A stretch of 64,000 nt of DNA from CAYRFF01 sp964423575. Its GTDB lineage: Bacteria > Bacteroidota > Bacteroidia > Chitinophagales > Saprospiraceae. Within the stretch, counting starts at the first letter, position 1. Every line of letters begins with the position of its first letter. A program made the translations under genes and the position numbers. Below the pieces are notes generated by a model, which did no database searches, was not told where the DNA came from, and worked only from the letters and a program-made list of their open reading frames with translations. Of this stretch, positions 56,019 through 64,000 are shown piece after piece. The DNA lies in assembly GCA_964423575.1 (NCBI GenBank), contig CAYRFF010000014.1, positions 1 through 64,000 of the forward strand, given 5' to 3'.

Positions 56019-56609
56019 GTGCTTATGAATTTTTCTGTTACTGCGTCCAAGTATTTCTCATTAGGCTACCTGTTTCTAATAATAATGGGGATTGTCAAAG
56101 AGGGCATTACCTTTTATCAAATGGGTATTAATTTTCTGAGCTATTCTTCCATCACAGATATCCTGCTCAGCCCAATAGTGGAAATTACCGGTTCACCAAT
56201 CATTCTTATATTTCTACTTTTCTTTTTCTTCCTTATCTATTTTTTAAACAGAAGAGTTCTTAAAAATCGTGAAGCAAAATGGGTGAAATATTTTGTCATC
56301 CTTAAGGAAGAACAATTAAAAATGGATGATGCGGAGTTTAAAACCTTTATGACAAACCAATTTGTAATGACTCAAGCCATATACATCATCTTGTTTTTTA
56401 TTGGATTTGGATTGGCACAAGGGAATATCCTCAACAAAAGGATTCAAAATGAAACCTTTGATTATAAGACTACAATAGAGTTTACAGACGGAACTCAACT
56501 TGATAGCATTGCAGTTATACGCGCTTACAGCAGTAATTATCTCTATGTAGAAAAAGGGAAAACCAAGGTCAGTATTTCACCAGTAACTGCGATTAAAAAA
56601 CTGGATTAA
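56019..56609 (+). CDS. membrane protein of unknown function
   Basis: 196 aa with three hydrophobic helices (about 12-30, 63-84, 118-138) and a C-terminal soluble strand-rich domain (FDYKTTIEFTDGTQLDSIAVIRAYS). The start at 56019 (MLMNFS) or 56025 (MNFS) cannot be decided. No family recognised. Confidence 0.65.
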   Translation: MLMNFSVTASKYFSLGYLFLIIMGIVKEGITFYQMGINFLSYSSITDILLSPIVEITGSPIILIFLLFFFFLIYFLNRRVLKNREAKWVKYFVILKEEQLKMDDAEFKTFMTNQFVMTQAIYIILFFIGFGLAQGNILNKRIQNETFDYKTTIEFTDGTQLDSIAVIRAYSSNYLYVEKGKTKVSISPVTAIKKLD

Positions 56610-56660
56610 CATGTTTCTTTCCTTACAATCACCAAAGCCGAGACAATAAAGGTGTATGGA

Positions 56661-56912
56661 TTATTTGCTCTCTCGACTCTTTATTTCTTTATCTATCTGT
56701 GTTATCAGACTTATACTGGGAATTAAAGTGATAAAACAACAGATGGCAACTGTAATCAGAGAATTCTGCCCGTTTTTAATAGCAAGAAAAATCAATAGAG
56801 TGCATGCGAAAAGCATTACGATACCAAGACCGAGTATAATTCCTTTTCGTTTCTTTTTCATTTCAAACAACTCTTCCAAAGTCATTTCCGATAATTTTTT
56901 GCTTTTTGCCAC
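56661..56912 (-). CDS. small membrane protein of unknown function
   Basis: 83 aa. A charged N-terminal helix (SEMTLEELFEMKKKRKG) is followed by two hydrophobic helices. Similar small proteins with an ELxxxKKK start are common in Bacteroidota and are uncharacterised. There is no CxxC, so no redox role is implied. It converges on the gene ending at 56609. Confidence 0.55.
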   Translation of the reverse strand: MAKSKKLSEMTLEELFEMKKKRKGIILGLGIVMLFACTLLIFLAIKNGQNSLITVAICCFITLIPSISLITQIDKEIKSRESK

Positions 56913-56988
56913 AATTATATCTTTTAAAAGACTTAAAATCGATTATACATCCCCGAAAGGCTCCATGTGCCCTGACATTGACTGTAAC

Positions 56989-58053
56989 CTACCCTTCCAT
57001 CGTTTCTTCCAGCTTGGCCATATTATCGGCTAGCGTCAAGGCCTCAATTACCTCATCGAGTTCGCCATCGATAACCTTGTCAAGGTTATAAGAAGTATAG
57101 TTTATGCGGTGATCGGTAAACCTGTTTTGCGGATAATTATAGGTCCTTACCTTATCAGATCTGTCTCCCGTACCCACGAGGGACTTACGTTCTGTTTTCA
57201 CCATATCCGTATGTTCTTTTTCCTTCATTTCCCGGATTTTGGTTACAAGTCTCTGAAAAGCAATTTCCCTGTTTTTAATTTGAGATCTACCATCCTGGCT
57301 CTCTGCAACAATACCGGTAGGAATATGCGTAAAACGTACAGCCGATTCCGTTTTGTTAACGTGCTGACCACCTGCACCACTGGCACGGAAGGTATCGACT
57401 TTAACATCTGAAGTATTGATATCCACATCCTCGAGATCAAGCTTAGGCATAGCAACTACAGTAGCAGCTGATGTATGAACCCTGCCCTGAGACTCCGTTT
57501 CAGGTACGCGCTGCACACGATGTGCGCCTGACTCATATTTCAAGCTCGCATACACATCTCTTCCCGTGACAATCATGGTGATTTTACTATATCCTCCGAC
57601 TTCGTTTTCCGATATTTCAAGAATATCGTATTCAAAGCCATGCTTCTCAAAGAAACGGCTGTACATCCTGAATAAATCGCCAGCAAATATCGCTGCTTCA
57701 TCTCCTCCTGTTCCCGCCCTTATCTCAAAGACTACGTTTTTGTCATCATCCGGGTCTCGTGGAATCAATAGCATTTTAATCTCACCTTCCAGTTCCTCAC
57801 GGCGCTCATTATAAGATTCAAGCTCCATTTCAGCCAGCTCTCTCATCTCTTCATCCGAAAGCATCTCTTCGGCCGTTTCAATATTGGCTAGTAAATCTGC
57901 GTATTCACGCGCAGCATGTACAATCGGCTCAAGGTCCTTATATTCTTTGTTTATATCTGCGTATTGCTTATGGTCCTGAATGACCTGTGGATCAGCCATC
58001 TTTCTTTCCAGATAGTCGAATCGTTCTTCAATGGCTGCTAATTTATCTAACAT
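56989..58053 (-). CDS. prfA: peptide chain release factor 1
   Basis: 354 aa. GGQ at 228-230 (SGAGGQHVNK) is the peptidyl-hydrolysis motif, and PET at 184-186 the UAA/UAG recognition tripeptide (PxT form of RF1). The N-terminal coiled region and IRAGTGGDEA block are typical. It releases finished proteins at UAA and UAG stop codons. Confidence 0.96.
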   Translation of the reverse strand: MLDKLAAIEERFDYLERKMADPQVIQDHKQYADINKEYKDLEPIVHAAREYADLLANIETAEEMLSDEEMRELAEMELESYNERREELEGEIKMLLIPRDPDDDKNVVFEIRAGTGGDEAAIFAGDLFRMYSRFFEKHGFEYDILEISENEVGGYSKITMIVTGRDVYASLKYESGAHRVQRVPETESQGRVHTSAATVVAMPKLDLEDVDINTSDVKVDTFRASGAGGQHVNKTESAVRFTHIPTGIVAESQDGRSQIKNREIAFQRLVTKIREMKEKEHTDMVKTERKSLVGTGDRSDKVRTYNYPQNRFTDHRINYTSYNLDKVIDGELDEVIEALTLADNMAKLEETMEG

Positions 58054-58128
58054 ATAGGAGTAGTATTCTTAGTTAAGTAATTGCTTAATAAAGGTAGGGA
58101 AAAGGTGAGAGAAACTTAATTCAAAAAG

Positions 58129-58368
58129 CTAATGTCTGTGGATAAAATGTTTTATTGAGTCTTTAAACTCCTGACTGACCTCGGGCCTGGTAACATTATC
58201 TTTAATAAAAGTTCTGAATTGCTTCTCCTTTCGGTAAAGCTCTGAGTAAACAGGATTATTCTCAATGTTCTTAAAAAGATTCTGCTGTTCTTCATTGTTT
58301 AAGGCATTGTCAAAGTACATATCTACCATGCGAACTATCTTGCCTTTATTATAATCGTCACTCTTCAT
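58129..58368 (-). CDS. candidate anti-sigma protein, cysteine-free
   Basis: 79 aa, all-helical in appearance (YFDNALNNEEQQNLFKNIENN and EFKDSIKHFIHRH). It lies 129 bases downstream of an ECF sigma gene on the same strand, the position of many Bacteroidota anti-sigma factors. It has no Cys and no H-x3-C-x2-C zinc motif, so it is not a classical ZAS-domain protein. The role is inferred from position only. Confidence 0.5.
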   Translation of the reverse strand: MKSDDYNKGKIVRMVDMYFDNALNNEEQQNLFKNIENNPVYSELYRKEKQFRTFIKDNVTRPEVSQEFKDSIKHFIHRH

Positions 58369-58497
58369 TATTACATCTATTATTTACATGTCCATCAATA
58401 AATCATGGCATTTATCATTCTCGGGATAAGCAAACTTATATTACTAACAAGCGATCGAAAAAATTAATTCATTTAAAATCGACTTTTTCATCTTTTT

Positions 58498-59073
58498 TCA
58501 CCGTTTGTCATCAAATCCAAACCCCTTGGCATATTCTTTCAACTTTTCCTTCAGTAAATTCCTGGCCCTGAACAAGCGGGATCTTACCGTACCTATAGGA
58601 ATATCGATGATTTTGGCAATCTCTTCATAAGTAAAACCCTCCACATCACAGAGGAGAATAACCGTCCTGAAATCCACCGGCAGCGAATTAATCGCTATCG
58701 TTACCTCATCTCCCATCAGATTGTCAAATATCTCATCGCGTAAATCAAAGTACTGAACATCACTTTCCCCATCCGCATCGTGGTAAGACTTAAATTCCTC
58801 AAGTTCTACTTGCTGCGGAGCACTACTCTTCTTCCGATAGGTATTGATATAGGCATTCTTCAGAATCTTAAAGAGCCACGCCTTGGCATTGGTCCCGCGA
58901 TCATAGCGATCGATAAACCTGTATGCCTTCAGGTACGTCTCCTGTACAAGATCCTTGGCCAGTTCATTGTCGTAAGTAAGGTGGTAAGCAAAGGTATTTA
59001 ACGCATCAATGTGAGGAAGGAGCTCTTCCTCAAATATCTGTTCTTTCTCCTTTTCGCTTAATATTTCACTCAT
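58498..59073 (-). CDS. RNA polymerase sigma factor, ECF type
   Basis: 191 aa. Region 2 (about 25-90, with LVQETYLKAYRFIDRYDRG and KAWLFKILKNAYINTYRK) and region 4 (about 125-180, with DFRTVILLCDVEGFTYEEIAKI and IPIGTVRSRLFRARNLL) are intact. It directs RNA polymerase to a stress or envelope regulon. Its stop precedes the small candidate anti-sigma gene. Confidence 0.93.
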   Translation of the reverse strand: MSEILSEKEKEQIFEEELLPHIDALNTFAYHLTYDNELAKDLVQETYLKAYRFIDRYDRGTNAKAWLFKILKNAYINTYRKKSSAPQQVELEEFKSYHDADGESDVQYFDLRDEIFDNLMGDEVTIAINSLPVDFRTVILLCDVEGFTYEEIAKIIDIPIGTVRSRLFRARNLLKEKLKEYAKGFGFDDKR

Positions 59074-59281
59074 TTAAGCTTTTAGTCAGTTTCTGTAATC
59101 GATTTACTATTATAGGACAATTAAGAGTCTTATTTTGTTTTAATGGCTATTATTTTTTCTGATATTGAGTTTTAGCTTACGCAAATGTCTGTTTTTTGCT
59201 TCATTAGACCATATTTTGCAGACTATAAAACTCACGATTGTTTTAATTTGCATATAATTACCTGATATAGACTCAGTTACC

Positions 59282-59851
59282 ATGAAATTTAAAATCCACA
59301 AGAAAGAAACCATACATTCAGGTTTTATAGACCTCGAGCGCAGAACAGTAGAATACGAAAAATTCACCGGTGAAATGAGCGGACAACTCGACAGGGAGGT
59401 CGTTGTCAAAAACGATGCTATCGCTGCACTGGTTTACCATACGGAACTCCGACGTTTTCTTCTCGTAAAACAATTCCGAGCGCCACTTGCAGAAAGCGAC
59501 AGACCGTGGACAAGGGAACTCGTTGCAGGACATATCGACGCAGGAGAAAAAGCAGAACAGGCAGCAGTGCGGGAAATTGAAGAAGAAATCGGTTATCGCC
59601 CTTCAAAAGTCCGTAAACTTTGTTCCTTTTTCACCTCACCGGGCTTTAGCAACGAACAGATTATCCTCTTTGCCTGCGAGGTAGATAATAGCATGAAAAC
59701 ATCAGAGGGTGGTGGATTGGACGAGGAAAATGAAGATATCCTTGTGGAAACATTTGCGGAAGCTGAAATAAAAGAAATGATATCCCGGAATGAGCTCCGC
59801 GATGCCAAGACAATTATAGCATTCCTGCATTATTTTAACGAGATGAAATAA
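59282..59851 (+). CDS. NUDIX hydrolase
   Basis: 189 aa. The Nudix box G-x5-E-x7-REUxEExGU is complete at 83-105 (G83, E89, R97, E98, E101, E102, G104). The strand-rich N-terminus (FIDLERRTVEYEKFTGE) and FLLVKQFRAP segment resemble ADP-ribose and GDP-mannose pyrophosphatases. It hydrolyses a nucleoside diphosphate sugar; substrate not certain. It is divergent from the sigma gene. Confidence 0.9.
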   Translation: MKFKIHKKETIHSGFIDLERRTVEYEKFTGEMSGQLDREVVVKNDAIAALVYHTELRRFLLVKQFRAPLAESDRPWTRELVAGHIDAGEKAEQAAVREIEEEIGYRPSKVRKLCSFFTSPGFSNEQIILFACEVDNSMKTSEGGGLDEENEDILVETFAEAEIKEMISRNELRDAKTIIAFLHYFNEMK

Positions 59852-59872
59852 TCTAGCTTTATTGATATTAGG

Positions 59873-60715
59873 CTATGGATCTGTTATGTCCAGCTTAAAC
59901 ACCTTGGTTTCCCGGGAGTCATCATCGGGATCCTCGCATAAAAGAAAACTCGTTCTGCCCAGGCTGCGCGAAAAGAAGCTGATCCCCTCAAGTTTATAAC
60001 TATCAGTAATCTGCTGAAAATCCAGAAGCGAAAAATCATCGAGGGAAAGTCTGCCTATCGCACTTCCCAGAACTTCACCATCATCATAAGTGGAAATCGT
60101 GTCTTCAGCTGTACTGAGAAAATAAATATCATTATCAACCAGAGTAGCATCTGTAAAACTAGGGCTCTTACCGGATATTTGCGGAAGCTGAACAGGGAAA
60201 AACTCGATTGAACGTGCTTCCCTATTGCGCCAGTTAAACACTTTAAAAACTCCATTCTGCTGCCCGGGCCCGTTTCCGCGATTAAAAAAGAGGGCATTCT
60301 CCTTTTCAAATACAACTCCTTCAATATTGAAATCCTCATTATCCATCGCCGCGACTTTAAGCATTTCTCCGTATAGAGATTCCAGAGAATAATGCCCGGT
60401 CACAGTCAGATTTCTACTATCGATTTCAACCATATCAAATCGGTTTTCCGCAGAACCGGAACCAAATACAAAATAGAAGTCACCATCCCTTGCAATTGCC
60501 TCAAAGTCCGGCTTTTCGCTCTTCTGCATATTCTCCTTAAGGGAATCGCCCGGATGCAAATTGATTTTCTGAAGGCTCTGCTCTTCCAGCGAATAAATAT
60601 AAAGTACATAAGAATCGTCCGATATGAGAACGAGGCGGTCATTTTCTAATATGATACCGGAAGCTCCTCCGATCCCAAGAATTGCCGCGTGAAGTCCTAG
60701 TATGAAGTTTTTCAT
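59873..60715 (-). CDS. exported beta-propeller-like protein of unknown function
   Basis: 280 aa with a short hydrophobic N-terminus (1-18, FILGLHAAILGIGGASG). Repeated blade-like patterns follow (LVLISDDSYVLYIYSL, FYFVFGSGSAENRFDMVEID, IYFLSTAEDTIS, GISFFSRSLGRTSFLLCEDP), including the E-G-x-S/V-F turn seen in SdiA-regulated and phytase-like propellers. No catalytic motif is recognised. Its stop is 22 bases from the NUDIX stop. Confidence 0.6.
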   Translation of the reverse strand: MKNFILGLHAAILGIGGASGIILENDRLVLISDDSYVLYIYSLEEQSLQKINLHPGDSLKENMQKSEKPDFEAIARDGDFYFVFGSGSAENRFDMVEIDSRNLTVTGHYSLESLYGEMLKVAAMDNEDFNIEGVVFEKENALFFNRGNGPGQQNGVFKVFNWRNREARSIEFFPVQLPQISGKSPSFTDATLVDNDIYFLSTAEDTISTYDDGEVLGSAIGRLSLDDFSLLDFQQITDSYKLEGISFFSRSLGRTSFLLCEDPDDDSRETKVFKLDITDP

Positions 60716-60796
60716 TCTGTATTAATTGAAATATTGTCTGTTTTCAGCATAAATATACGAGAAAAAGACTTTTTACTGAATCACCACATTGTTAAA

Positions 60797-61591
60797 TCAG
60801 TGAACATTTAACCTTCCTCTGGCAATAAAGTACGGATTGAGGAGATTCTCCTTGTTATATTTTACCGGACTATTCTTGCCATAGATTTCTACAGCGCCAC
60901 CGGCTTCTTCAAGGACAATCTGTGCCGCGGCTGTATCCCATTCCATTGTAGGTGCAATCCGCGGATATAAATCTGCCTCACCGGAAGCAATTACCATAAA
61001 TTTCAGAGAGCTACCCTTGCTGATAAGAACCGGTTCATTTAATTTCCCGAGATATTCTGAAGTTTCAGTATTCATGTGGGAACGGGAGGAAACGACAACA
61101 AGTCCTTTATCATTCATATTGAAGCCACGCACTTGAATTCTTTCCTGATTCTTGTCTCGCTCTGCTTTAAAAGCACCTTTCCCTTTATATGCAAAGTATT
61201 CCATATCGAGATCCGGCGCTGTTACTACTCCGAGAACAGCAGTACCTTTATAAAGCAAGGCGATGTTTACGGTAAATTCGCCGTTTTTCTTGATAAATTC
61301 CTTGGTTCCATCGAGAGGATCGACTATCCAGCAATAGGAATAAGCTGCTCTTTCAGCATAGCTATCATTTTTATGCTCTTCGGAAATAATAGGAATGTCG
61401 GGTGTAATCTCCTTGAGATTCTTTACGATATGATTATGTGAAGCTTTGTCAGCAATGGTCAATGGAGAATCGTCTTTTTTAAGCTCGATATCTTCATCTT
61501 TTAAGTTGCGATAAATACCCATAATTTTATCGCCTGCTTCTCTGGCAATTTTGCGGATATCATCCAGCAAATAGCTATAATCTTTCTCCAT
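60797..61591 (-). CDS. cysQ: 3'(2'),5'-bisphosphate nucleotidase CysQ
   Basis: 264 aa inositol-monophosphatase-fold enzyme. Metal-binding EE (71-72, IISEEH), DPLDGTKE (91-98) and EWDTAAAQIVLEEAGG are all present. It removes 3'-phosphate from PAP, the by-product of sulphate activation. The N-terminus fits the family without adjustment. Confidence 0.94.
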   Translation of the reverse strand: MEKDYSYLLDDIRKIAREAGDKIMGIYRNLKDEDIELKKDDSPLTIADKASHNHIVKNLKEITPDIPIISEEHKNDSYAERAAYSYCWIVDPLDGTKEFIKKNGEFTVNIALLYKGTAVLGVVTAPDLDMEYFAYKGKGAFKAERDKNQERIQVRGFNMNDKGLVVVSSRSHMNTETSEYLGKLNEPVLISKGSSLKFMVIASGEADLYPRIAPTMEWDTAAAQIVLEEAGGAVEIYGKNSPVKYNKENLLNPYFIARGRLNVH

Positions 61592-61610
61592 AAAAATCAG
61601 CTGTTCAATA

Positions 61611-61656
61611 AAAAAATGCGGAGACGAATCACTGACTCATCTCTGCATTTTTTTTT
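61611..61656 (-). terminator. terminator of the ArsR-type gene
   Basis: On the minus strand, TGCAGAGATGA, a loop, TCGTCTCCGCA, then seven T form a typical intrinsic terminator. The right flank also has a run of T/A on the plus strand, so it may work in both directions. It separates the ArsR gene from cysQ. Confidence 0.7.
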
Positions 61657-61751
61657 AATCTTTCTTCCTTACAATATCTAAGAATCTGTGCCTGTATTAT
61701 GCAAGCTCCAGAATGGGATTAGTAGGATGTTGTTGTAGTCAAAGTACTAGC

Positions 61752-62069
61752 TTATAAATCTTTTGCTTTTTCTACGAAATTGCGTACTGCTTTGGAAATT
61801 CTTTTTACGATATCGTAGTCGATTGAATAATACACAAATTTTCCATCTCTCTTGGCATGTAGCACCCCCGCTTTTCTCATTATTCTGAGATGTTGAGATG
61901 TTATTGCTTGCTCCATTTTAATCGAACTGTAAATTGTATTCACATTTGTTGTGCCATGTGAATCAATAAAGTCCAGGATCTTCAATCGAAGGGGATGCGC
62001 TACGGCTCGGACAAGTTCCAATGAAACCTGGAGCCGCTCATTATTAAAAGTAACCTTCGTCCTTTTCAT
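61752..62069 (-). CDS. ArsR-family HTH regulator 1
   Basis: 105 aa winged helix. The recognition helix region is EQAITSQHLRIMRKAGVLHAKRDGKFVYYSID. The domain is 30-105, with HPLRLKILDFI at its start. There is no Cys, so the classical ELCVCDL metal site is absent and the signal is unknown. It shows clear similarity to the neighbouring regulator at 62274. A promoter-like sequence lies upstream. Confidence 0.85.
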   Translation of the reverse strand: MKRTKVTFNNERLQVSLELVRAVAHPLRLKILDFIDSHGTTNVNTIYSSIKMEQAITSQHLRIMRKAGVLHAKRDGKFVYYSIDYDIVKRISKAVRNFVEKAKDL

Positions 62070-62112
62070 GCGTTTTCTTAATTCGTTAATGTTTTAGTTT
62101 TGACCTCAGGAC

Positions 62113-62143
62113 AAATATGGTAATAATCTCTGATTTATCAAAG
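62113..62143 (-). promoter_or_regulatory. promoter of the ArsR-type gene 1
   Basis: On the minus strand TTTG (62143 to 62140) is followed after 19 bases by CATATTTG (62120 to 62113). This matches the TTTG-N19-TAnnTTTG Bacteroidota promoter with one change (C for T at the first -7 base). It is the best promoter match in the window. Confidence 0.6.
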
Positions 62144-62245
62144 GAAAACGCAAGCAAGATATAAAAAACTTTAAGTGTAATATTATAATTTGTTGTGTAT
62201 CAGTAACTTATAGGCTTGTATTTTTATCAAATTATTTTAAAAAAT

Positions 62246-62273
62246 TTTGGTCTTTTGGTTTTGGTACTTTGGT
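62246..62273. repeat. four TTTGGT hexamers in 28 bases
   Basis: TTTGGT at 62246-62251, 62254-62259, 62260-62265 and 62268-62273, directly next to the stop of the second ArsR gene and upstream of the promoter of the first. The spacing (8, 6, 8) is short for a regulator site. Confidence 0.6.
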
Positions 62274-62609
62274 CTATCCGGCTAATTCCTCGATAAGCTT
62301 ACTGATTTGTGCTAGTCTGTCTTTATTGAGTGAATAGTAAATATACTTTCCTTCTCGATCGGTATTTACTACAGAAGCTCTACGCAGAATCGCCAGATGT
62401 TGAGATGCTACTGATTGTTCCAACCTTAACTTAATATAAATGTCGGTCACAGTCAATGAGTCGTTATCTTCCAGTAATGTAATGATACGCTGTCTCAACT
62501 TATGGTTGATCGCTCGGAGGACTAATACAGCCTTCCGCAAATCCGTGTAGTCCAAGTTGATATCCTCAGACCCCTCTCCAAATGAAATTTCGTCTTTATG
62601 TTTTCTCAT
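62274..62609 (-). CDS. ArsR-family HTH regulator 2
   Basis: 111 aa winged helix (recognition region EQSVASQHLAILRRASVVNTDREGKYIYYSLN), with an acidic 20-residue N-terminal extension. Cysteine-free. Similar to the gene at 61752, probably an old duplication. Both lack metal-ligand cysteines. It is not clear whether it controls its neighbour. Confidence 0.85.
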   Translation of the reverse strand: MRKHKDEISFGEGSEDINLDYTDLRKAVLVLRAINHKLRQRIITLLEDNDSLTVTDIYIKLRLEQSVASQHLAILRRASVVNTDREGKYIYYSLNKDRLAQISKLIEELAG

Positions 62610-62752
62610 ATTTTAAAGTTTAATTCACAGAATACACTTAAGGCATTACCAAAACCGTACCAACTTTTTATATCGGGTAGAAATTTTTTGTGAAACTTTA
62701 AAAATTAATGGTTTTTAGTTTATTCTCCTACTGTCTTAAACGCAGATACAGC

Positions 62753-63454
62753 CTAGAGAGTTCGTTTTGGAACAGTTATATTTGGATTTTTTAAATATAT
62801 AGGAGCAACATAAGCAATGTCTTGAAAATCCTGTAGGGAATATCTCATTAAAGCCGGCAACAATTGATATTTTGCAGAAATATTGTCAACCGGGAACCGG
62901 ATATTTCTTTTATCCGGCCACAGTTCAAGGCTCTTTCCCGCACCATCCCCTCCGATATAAATCCTGGGATATTGAATCTGAAGCTCAGAACAGTAGTCTT
63001 CATCCAATATCCGGGGACTATCTTCTGTAAGACGGTGCAAGCTACTATCGAATATTGCCGTGTACACCTCCATCCTGCGCGCATCAATCATAGGCATGAT
63101 ATACTCTTCTCCCGGTAAGGAATCTGAAATACCATAAGCCAGCACTTCTAGTGATGAGTGCCCGATTAATGGAATGTCAAGAGCCGAACACATTGCCTTG
63201 GCAGTTGCCAGGCCTATTCTCAATCCCGTATATGATCCCGGTCCTAGGGTGATACTGATAGCATCGAGTTCCCTTTTATCGCAAAGAGCCGCATTCATGG
63301 CATTGTCTATCGCAATTGTCAGCCATTCACCGTGCCTGTACCTTATGTAGCTCTCCACCAGAGAAGCAATCTGCCCTTCTTTGACAACTGCTACCGAACA
63401 TATTTCAGTCGATGTTTCTATACATAATATAGTCGGTGATTCTTTTAAAGGCAT
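62753..63454 (-). CDS. tsaB: tRNA threonylcarbamoyladenosine biosynthesis protein TsaB
   Basis: 233 aa ASKHA-fold protein. N-terminal ILCIETSTEICSVAVVKEG, and the family's ITLGPGSYTGLRIGLATAKAM block, are present. With TsaD and TsaE it makes the t6A37 modification of tRNAs. It starts two bases after the stop of the protease gene upstream. Confidence 0.94.
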   Translation of the reverse strand: MPLKESPTILCIETSTEICSVAVVKEGQIASLVESYIRYRHGEWLTIAIDNAMNAALCDKRELDAISITLGPGSYTGLRIGLATAKAMCSALDIPLIGHSSLEVLAYGISDSLPGEEYIMPMIDARRMEVYTAIFDSSLHRLTEDSPRILDEDYCSELQIQYPRIYIGGDGAGKSLELWPDKRNIRFPVDNISAKYQLLPALMRYSLQDFQDIAYVAPIYLKNPNITVPKRTL

Positions 63455-63456
63455 TA

Positions 63457-64000
63457 TCAGGACTTTTTAAGGATTTTGTTGTACTTCTTCTGATCTTTCA
63501 GTAATTCAATCGCAGCGTCAACTTCCTTATCGTTTTTCAGCCTTTGTTTGATTTTTCCATTCTGATAATAGAATCTGCTCATGATTTCCTCTTCGATGAG
63601 ATCGGTAATCTCTCTTTCGTATCTTGAAAGGCTGTTATCCTTGATTTTCTGTGTCTCTTTCCTGATATTATTCAGTTCTTTGCTCACGTCCTTATAATAG
63701 GACTCGTTTTTCAGATTGTCTTCTAGTTGTTCCAGTGTTTTTTCACTCTCAGTCTTATATGTGAATTTCTCCTTGTTGATAAACTTGACAAACTCATTGA
63801 AATCCTTAAAAGTAAAATCCGTTTCACCCGGTGCTTGCGGGTGCTTGTTTACATACTCCGTAACAAATTTCATAATCATATTCTGATTCTGCAATTCGCG
63901 GATGAGTGGGACATTTCCTGTTTTATCGAGGTAAATGTCCGGCTGAACGCCTCCGCCATCGAGAACTGTACGTCCATTTTCGGTTTTAAACTTAGCGCGG
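63457..64000 (-). CDS. S41-family C-terminal processing protease (partial, C-terminal end)
   Basis: About 180 codons are in the window; the frame is open to the right edge. Its first residues (KFKTENGRTVLDGGGVQPDI) are the conserved region after the catalytic core of S41 (Ctp/tail-specific) proteases, and the rest is the charged helical C-terminal domain. The catalytic Ser/Lys and the PDZ domain lie outside the window. A TTG at 63894 is only an apparent start. The stop is 2 bases from tsaB. Confidence 0.85.
   Translation of the reverse strand, partial: RAKFKTENGRTVLDGGGVQPDIYLDKTGNVPLIRELQNQNMIMKFVTEYVNKHPQAPGETDFTFKDFNEFVKFINKEKFTYKTESEKTLEQLEDNLKNESYYKDVSKELNNIRKETQKIKDNSLSRYEREITDLIEEEIMSRFYYQNGKIKQRLKNDKEVDAAIELLKDQKKYNKILKKS

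Noticed and set aside
1..64000. tRNA or rRNA genes
   Set aside because: No TPsiC-arm, acceptor stem or rRNA-like sequence was recognised by eye in the intergenic regions; a covariance search could still find a missed one.

Overview
The window looks like a chromosomal segment of a member of the Bacteroidota. It encodes a TonB-dependent receptor with an N-terminal carboxypeptidase-regulatory-like domain, many small lipoproteins with a Cys lipobox, and BshA (bacillithiol synthesis). It has TAnnTTTG-type -7 promoter elements in place of TATAAT, and few clear Shine-Dalgarno sequences. Base composition is moderate to low GC. I cannot place it to genus. No rRNA or tRNA gene and no CRISPR array was seen.

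Layout. 1-8.2 kb: NAD kinase, a cyclase-family hydrolase, a TPR-like membrane protein, an M13 metallopeptidase, then a metal-related pair (a Cys/His-rich periplasmic protein and a TonB receptor carrying two HMA domains). 8.5-9.6 kb: small exported proteins. 9.7-25 kb: an accessory island. It holds a PIN-domain protein with a Xre-ImmA/IrrE regulator, a divergent HigB-like toxin with a HigA-ImmA/IrrE fusion, and a minus-strand run hsdR-hsdM-hsdS followed by a HEPN-motif protein and a three-gene module (TIGR04255-family protein, 99-aa protein, 203-aa protein) with its own promoter-like sequence. A divergent helix-hairpin-helix glycosylase-like gene lies beside hsdR. Two repeat-rich, gene-free stretches (11.4-12.5 kb and 24.1-25.0 kb) flank the toxin and restriction genes and share a repeat.

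25-47 kb: core and household genes, including glutathione peroxidase, RlmI-like methyltransferase, CorA, PriA, an MFS exporter, UvrC, a TehA/SLAC1-type transporter, RlmB, a TRIC channel, an alkyltransferase-like protein, PdxA, RsmA and two YbaK-type deacylases, with several lipoproteins of unknown function. 46.8 kb: a HEPN-motif protein. 47.8-54.7 kb: a distinctive same-strand cluster of two paralogous TPM-domain membrane proteins, a CbxX/CfqX-type AAA+ ATPase, a DUF2207 membrane protein and a small membrane protein. Three of these end in Ser/Gly-rich tails closed by Trp. 54.8-64 kb: BshA, RF1, an ECF sigma factor with a cysteine-free candidate anti-sigma protein, a NUDIX hydrolase, CysQ, two ArsR-type regulators, TsaB, and the C-terminal end of an S41 protease cut by the window edge.

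How it fits together: the island combines restriction (type I), HEPN and toxin-type modules typical of a defense island. The most promising undescribed items are the TIGR04255 three-gene module, the HEPN gene attached to the hsd operon, and the TPM/AAA/DUF2207 cluster.
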